In this document: positions 17,561 through 22,042 of the stretch, in pieces
Layout: every line of letters starts with the position of its first letter
How positions within the stretch are numbered: the stretch's first letter is position 1
NCBI GenBank assembly: GCA_000969725.1
Contig: JXSR01S073013.1
DNA length: 22,042 nt
DNA from: Ophiothrix spiculata
Taxonomy: Eukaryota; Echinodermata; Ophiuroidea; Amphilepidida; Ophiotrichidae
Direction: 5' to 3' (one strand)
Notes under the pieces: model-generated
The model's input: the letters and a program-made list of their open reading frames with translations, nothing else
What the model was told of the DNA's origin: nothing
The model's database searches: none
Position numbers and translations under genes: made by a program

Positions 17561-18840
17561 GCATTAGCAAACATCGAGGGTGTAATTCATTTTGAGTTCG
17601 CTCGTGCCTATTATATAGACATTTTCTACATTAAGAATGTGCAATTTAATGAAGGGATGTGTTAAGTTTCTTATTATCTATTCCATTAGTACACTATCTA
17701 TAAAGTTTCTTAAAAGCTTCGTTACAGCACACGATCTATTTCGCGTATAATGTAGTATTGTCTTCTTATGTATAATTTAAAGGGAACAGATCTGTAAATC
17801 ATACAGGTAAACCCTTGACTAACTTCGGTATTTATAACCACGGCTTTATAAAACTCGTAGTACTAAGCCATTTTTATAATATACTTTTAATAAATAAATA
17901 CAAGGTGGATGATTACCACCGCCTGTAATTTTCATTTCCGGTTCCCACATAGTAAGTAGAAGAAATGCGTCGAAATAAGGGCGTTTGTGCACTTTTAGTG
18001 TTAAAAGCGAAACTGATTTTAGTATTTGCGAGGGTCAAAATTAAAATGAACCATGATTCCTTTTTATTTCAAGACCGTTTAGATCTTCAAATGCGAGATG
18101 GCCGTCGTGTAAGTTCAGCCTATTATGCATTCATTTTTTTTGATTTTGCGACATAATGTAACTGGTATGATTATTATTGTAAACTGTCATAACGATCAGC
18201 AAAGTCAGTAGAGAAAGTTTAAATAGTTCTATATGTTTATTTATTAAAATTTACTCTTAAAAATGGCTTCCATTTGATAGACCACTTTCGTATGTCCCAT
18301 AATGACGTCATGCGCACATCGTAATAAATGGTCGTTCGCGCAGAAATGCCCGTATTTGCGTATTTTCGAGATGCATTATGAGACAAACGAAACTGATCTA
18401 TTCAAAATGACTGTCATTACAATTATAATACTTTGTTTAAACATACCCTAAAATACTTTATTAATGAACTAACTGTATAACAGCAGGGAGGACCCCCATA
18501 AGTCAACCGGTCAAAAATTTTAATCTTTCTATATGGCCTCAAGCGAGATATTCAAGATGGCCGCCAAAATTACCGCCCAAATAATATGTTTTTATTTTAA
18601 TGACCTAAATGTATCTTGTAAAACACTTTTGGTCGTATTCTAGAACGATGTTTTGTTAAACCTTTGTGTAAGCTAAACATTCGTTTGGCTAGACTGTTGT
18701 TTTAGGGAAGCGTTGTTTAAATGCTTTTATCGAATTGTCTATCTAAACGCATTGTTTAACAACTTGAAATTATAAGTTGAAAAAAAATGAAATAATATAA
18801 ATTGACCACTTGTGTTTTCCAGTTACGAGATTGCTGGTCG
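17561..18840. other. AT-rich stretch, no gene; isolated CRE octamer
   Basis: No family-bearing frame is present. TGACGTCA occurs at 18303-18310. CAAGATGGCCGCC at about 18554 resembles both a YY1-type site and the CAAAATGGC repeat core, so a decayed repeat copy at about 18255-18600 is possible but not shown. Confidence 0.4.
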
Positions 18841-18842
18841 TG

Positions 18843-18985
18843 ACTGTCATTGAGGTTTGCAATACAACCATCTAAGGAGTAGGGATCAGGGCAGGAGTGT
18901 TAAGTTGCTGACCGCATTGATGGGAAACCTTGAAAAAAGACAGCATCGCTGCAGGGAAATAGGTTGACCTGATAAGATGGTGTCA
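18843..18985 (+). repeat. Dispersed repeat F, copy 2
   Basis: This is the partner of 14490-14660. Landmarks are CTGTCATTGAGGTT, CATCTAAGGAGTAGGGATCA, TTGCTGACCGCATTGATGGG, GAAACCTTGA and CATCGCTGCAGGGAAATAGG. Similarity fades past 18985. The element type is unknown. Confidence 0.6.
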
Positions 18986-19640
18986 GAACAGTTATGCGCC
19001 TTCACGTATAATTTACATAAAGTAGCGGGATTTGCGTTTTTCAAGTGACCATTGTGGTACAAGTGTAATCATTTGAAAAGTCCTTTCTAAATGGTAGGTA
19101 TATAGTCATTTATTTCAACTTCGGTTTTATTTACCTGTTTTATTCAACGTTGGTTCCATTATTGTGATCTAAATTCGTTAGTGTTGATCTAAATTTTAAT
19201 CAAAGAGGTAGCGAAAAATTGGTTCATGTAAATGTATTTTAACAGCAACGTCATGGTCTTTCAACATATATTCAAAGCTGACACGTTGTGTTTGAAAACT
19301 AGTTTCGAGCACATCAGTCTAGCAGTTTTAATTATGGATCAGCAAACGTCGCATTTGATTTCCCCTATAAGACTGTGTTTAGGAGCTTGCAAGTAAACAA
19401 AGCGTTCGACTAATATCTCATATACTAATGGGATTTAATAAGATAGTTAACCCGCCTAATAATCAAATACCGTCGCCTCCTCTAATGGCAATAATGTCTT
19501 GATTTTAAGTCTTTGATGCGACTTAAACAAACCAAATGTCAACATAAATCCAAGAATACAATATTGACTTATCCGACTGAAAGATATTTGCTCATACAAA
19601 TTGTGATTGAAAGAACGGCAGTATCGACATGTTATCAGGT
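18986..19640. other. AT-rich stretch without gene
   Basis: I see no coding domain, tRNA-like box or clear repeat. A 77-codon minus frame at 19456-19689 crosses the left end of the following MITE and has no family motif. Confidence 0.4.
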
Positions 19641-19902
19641 ATATGTGATGGCTCACCCCGAAAAGGGGGGACTTTGAAGATGATATCAATTTTATTTTTT
19701 TTTCATTTCATCAGTTGCAGCATTTTCTAAGCTTTAGAAATGACACCTTACTTGTTAAAATTGATCAAAGCGATCAAATTTTACAACAGAAAATCTGCTA
19801 GAAATTCGTATTAATTTCCTTATATTTTGCTGCCTATTTTCACCTGTATCTTGAAAAGTTTTCTGTCGCAAAGTCCCCTTTTCGGGGTGAGTCATCACAT
19901 AT
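19641..19902. mobile_element. MITE with long terminal inverted repeats
   Basis: The left end 19641-19676 and right end 19869-19902 are inverted repeats of 36 and 34 bp. They differ by one substitution (GATGG versus GATGA) and two extra G in the left end. The ends read ATATGTGATG, CTCACCCCGAAAAGGGG and ACTTTG. GGT lies immediately outside on both sides (19638-19640 and 19903-19905), a candidate 3-bp target-site duplication. The ~190-bp interior is AT-rich, with a TAAAATTGATC/GATCAAATTTTA inner dyad. No protein is encoded. The close match of its ends suggests it is younger than most elements here. The superfamily is unknown. Confidence 0.85.
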
Positions 19903-19905
19903 GGT

Positions 19906-21100
19906 TGACGGACAGGTCAAATTTGACCTTTGATGACGGGAGTAAATAAAGGTTATTTGGACTTTTTCATCGATTACATAATCTCACAAATTATCTGAGA
20001 ATTAATGTTAAGTTTGCTTAAAAATGAAGAGTGCTCTGGCAAAATGAGTGGGAAGTCGCGAATTTCAAAATTGGGTTTATGTAGCATTTTAATTCTCTAT
20101 CTTCTCAGCTTCCGAATGAGATATAATGTCACACTTTCTTTCTCCGTTTTATATTTAGCGATTAAAATACAAGGCAGTCCAATGAAACTCTGGCAACAAA
20201 AATTAGCTGCTAATCGATTTACTGATTACTATAGTGTGATAGCAAAATCATGCACTTCTCGGTATAATTGACCTTCGAAACTCCATAATATAGTTAAACA
20301 CTTATGCATAGATTTGTTTTATGTCAAAAAAACTATATTTGACCTTTTCACCATATTTTTCCTTTCGAAGCCATTTATTCAAAATCGTCATTTGCAACCT
20401 TTCCGCCTATTTTGCCAGAACAACTCACAAAATAATGATCTTATTTTCAATGCAAAAAAGGGGAAAAAATAAGAAAATAAAAGAATCAAATTACATATTT
20501 TTTCATGGACAAACAGCAATACTATTCCAATGACAACATGACCCGGTTTTGGCACGTTATGCGTTGCTCTGCTGGCACTTCTAAACCCGATTGACATGTC
20601 AATATTATTGGCAAATATCCATCTTGACAACTGATATTCGGACAATTTTTAGAATTTTATATAAAATTGCATAAATGTAACTTCCATAGTCTGACTTTGA
20701 ACTTCAAGTGATCGTAAATCCCTGGACCCTGGCTATGTTTATAATTACAAAAACCTGACAGTTTAATACAGGTTTCTAAGCCTAATAAATGTATTCCAAC
20801 CAACCGTCCACCGCTGTTTGATCACAATCAAATAATGTTCATTTATAGCTAAATATCCATTATTTATGGCGCTATTTGTATAGCTTGGTTTAAGAATATA
20901 TGAGCCTTTTTGGCGGAGCCTTTTGACATGCATATTAAATTCACATATATTAATTTCAAAAAACAATGAATAGTGCCATTAATAATAAAATCACAAAATA
21001 TCAAGTTGGCTGAATATGATGTATGAGCATTTTTAAACAAAATAGAGTCTGGCTACTCATTATTATTAAGTAGCTTACGTCATCATAATATAATCAGCGC
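19906..21100. other. AT-rich stretch without gene
   Basis: Several 67-88-codon frames occur on both strands but none shows a known domain, and they overlap one another. No repeat or RNA gene is recognised. TGACCTTTGATGACGG near 19924 recalls the word shared by the two CTAGTC copies. Confidence 0.45.
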
Positions 21101-21137
21101 TTGAGTTTGGGTAGGGTTGGGGTATGTTTAGGGTCAG

Positions 21138-21215
21138 GGTTATTGAGTTAGGGTCGGGTCCCCGGTTATTGAGTTAGGGTCCGGTTCTCGATTACTGAGT
21201 TAGGGTCGGGTCCCC
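21138..21215 (+). repeat. Minisatellite, three exact-length 26-bp units
   Basis: Units span 21138-21163, 21164-21189 and 21190-21215. Each contains TGAGTTAGGGTC and ends near GGGTCCCC or a variant. TAGGG-rich text extends upstream to about 21110. Similarity to TTAGGG telomere repeats is limited to single words. Confidence 0.85.
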
Positions 21216-21261
21216 GTCAGTGATTGGCTAATTACGAAAATCTCACCCATCCCGGCACGGT

Positions 21262-21352
21262 AACTACTCCCGTGGCCTAATGGTTAAGGCACTCGACTCG
21301 TTATCTTGATACTACGACTGGCGTGGGTTCGAACCAGCTTGGTACTCTTTCT
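21262..21352 (+). mobile_element. tRNA-derived SINE head
   Basis: TGGCCTAATGG (21273-21283), continuing TTAAGGC, is a very good A box with tRNA D-arm context. GGTTCGAACC (21326-21335) is a very good B box 43 bp further on. The acceptor and T stems do not pair properly, so this is not a functional tRNA. The D-arm context resembles tRNA-Arg-type sequences, but the parent tRNA is not certain. Immediately downstream lies a CATA microsatellite, as expected at a SINE tail, though that microsatellite also ends the minus-strand LINE beyond it. Confidence 0.75.
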
Positions 21353-21369
21353 CATACATACATACATAC
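21353..21369. repeat. (CATA)n microsatellite at SINE/LINE junction
   Basis: About four CATA units in succession. On the minus strand this is a (TATG)n tail directly after AGCGCTTTATAAATGC, the kind of 3' end carried by CR1/L2-like LINEs. Confidence 0.8.
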
Positions 21370-21455
21370 TTGCATTTATAAAGCGCTGCTACATCTAGAA
21401 CGAAGCGCATATGAAAAAAGGCATAAACTATACTACAAAGGAACAAAAAGCAGAA

Positions 21456-22042
21456 CTAAGTTGATGGAAAAAGTTGACGCTTCAAGACCTTCTTGAATGA
21501 AGCAACAGAATTACATTCTCTCATGCTAGCTGGGAGCTTGTTCCAGAGACAGGGAGCAACAAACGAGAATGTCCTAAGTTCAGCCGACTTAAGAGTCTTG
21601 ATGGTATTATACTCAGTAAGGCGAGTGACATCTAATGCTGAGCGCAGACTTGCTCTACCAGGTTGATAAAGGGAGATGTAATCACACAGGTATTCAGGTG
21701 CAGTGCCATTGAGGCAATTGTAATCAATACACAAAATCTTGAAGGTGATTCTTTCTTCAATGGGGAGCCAATGCAGTTCTTGTTCTTGTAAGCACCAGCT
21801 AGCATGATTGTATTTCAGGGCTTCACATATCAACTTCGCAGCCCAGTTCTGGATACGCTGAAGTTTGTTGAGATCAGACTTATTACAACCAAGCAGCAGA
21901 CCATTACCATAGTCCATCCTGGACAAAATAAGTGCCCGAACAACCAGATGACACGTGCTGTGATCCATAAATCTGCGTATCCGAGATATGTTGCGAAGCT
22001 GATATGTAAGACTTGAGCAGAGAGTTTTCACATGAAAAGACA
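21456..22042 (-). pseudogene. LINE reverse transcriptase, C-terminal part, partial at window edge
   Basis: About 195 codons are open to the window edge and end at a TAG (21456-21458). Counting from the first GTG at 22031, recognisable CR1/L2 landmarks are LILSRMDYGN (34-43), where relatives have SRLDYCN, then LQRIQNWAAKLI (57-68), LHWLPIEERITFKIL (86-100), LNGTAPEYL (107-115), FSFVAPCLWNKLP (155-167) and LKRQLF (183-188). This is the thumb and C-terminal region. The catalytic palm motif would lie upstream, outside the window. No internal stop or frameshift is seen, so the copy could be fairly young. Whether the full element is intact cannot be judged here. Family assignment is from motif recall. 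Confidence 0.88.

Larger units (their letters stand above)
21353..22042 (-). mobile_element. CR1/L2-like LINE, 3' portion, continues past window
   Basis: On the minus strand a reverse-transcriptase coding end is followed by about 85 bp of 3' UTR (21370-21455) and a (TATG)n tail. The open frame reaches the window edge without a stop, so more of the element may lie beyond 22042. It is a different subfamily from the copy at 1350-1737, with a different tail repeat and diverged protein. Confidence 0.85.

Noticed and set aside
2569..18310. Three TGACGTCA octamers (2569, 12174, 18303) as real CRE promoters
   Set aside because: One lies in a dispersed repeat and none is next to a gene start; no promoter can be supported.
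21110..21215. Interstitial telomere repeat
   Set aside because: TTAGGG words appear singly inside a 26-bp unit rather than as a hexamer array.
21266..21345. Functional tRNA gene (Arg-like)
   Set aside because: Good boxes but the T stem and acceptor stem do not pair, and it leads straight into a microsatellite tail.

Overview
The window looks like non-coding DNA from an invertebrate animal, most likely marine. It is AT-rich, has no open reading frame longer than about 190 codons, and is filled with degraded transposable elements. These include the C-terminal ends of two LINE (CR1/L2-like) reverse transcriptases, tRNA-derived pol III promoter remnants, and many short inverted-repeat (MITE-like) elements. 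The species cannot be fixed from sequence alone. I find no host gene, intact exon series, rRNA, functional tRNA or CRISPR. The short open frames are chance frames, mostly lying over repeats. The window could be intergenic or inside a large intron.

Layout. At 502-1337 and 2758-4369 lie two copies of one element built from ACTAG/CTAGT words. They share CACTG...CAGTG ends, a ~165-bp internal tandem unit and a strong hairpin. Copy 2 is interrupted at 3517-4174 by a GATCC-rich MITE flanked by TA. That MITE holds a tRNA-like sequence, giving an apparent three-level nest, and copy 1 supplies the uninterrupted site for comparison. A 5'-truncated LINE tail (1350-1737, minus strand) abuts copy 1. A cluster of GGTAACGTTTGTGAC-like words lies at 2060-2418. 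From 5660 to 7190 there are three tandem ~168-bp units plus a distant fourth. A dispersed family with a CAAAATGGC core and G/C-run ends recurs at about 8624, 10893, 12165, 13430 and 14745. Two GC-rich dyads (7395-7460 and 9573-9628) share words, and the second is followed by a polypyrimidine tract. The 13.4-15.6 kb stretch is a patchwork: an inverted-arm element, an element with TGGTCACATAACC ends (second copy at 17.35 kb), another repeat pair (14.49 and 18.84 kb), and an AAGAGTGAA-rich element with a 30-bp-arm hairpin at its centre. A clean MITE with long inverted ends and a candidate 3-bp target duplication occupies 19641-19902. The right end has a 26-bp minisatellite, a tRNA-derived SINE head and a minus-strand LINE that runs off the window.

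No genes act together here. The window is best read as layers of insertions, where nesting and paired copies give relative ages. The best candidates for undescribed elements are the CTAGTC family and its nest, the related GC-rich dyads, and the GAGTGAA-rich element with its central hairpin.
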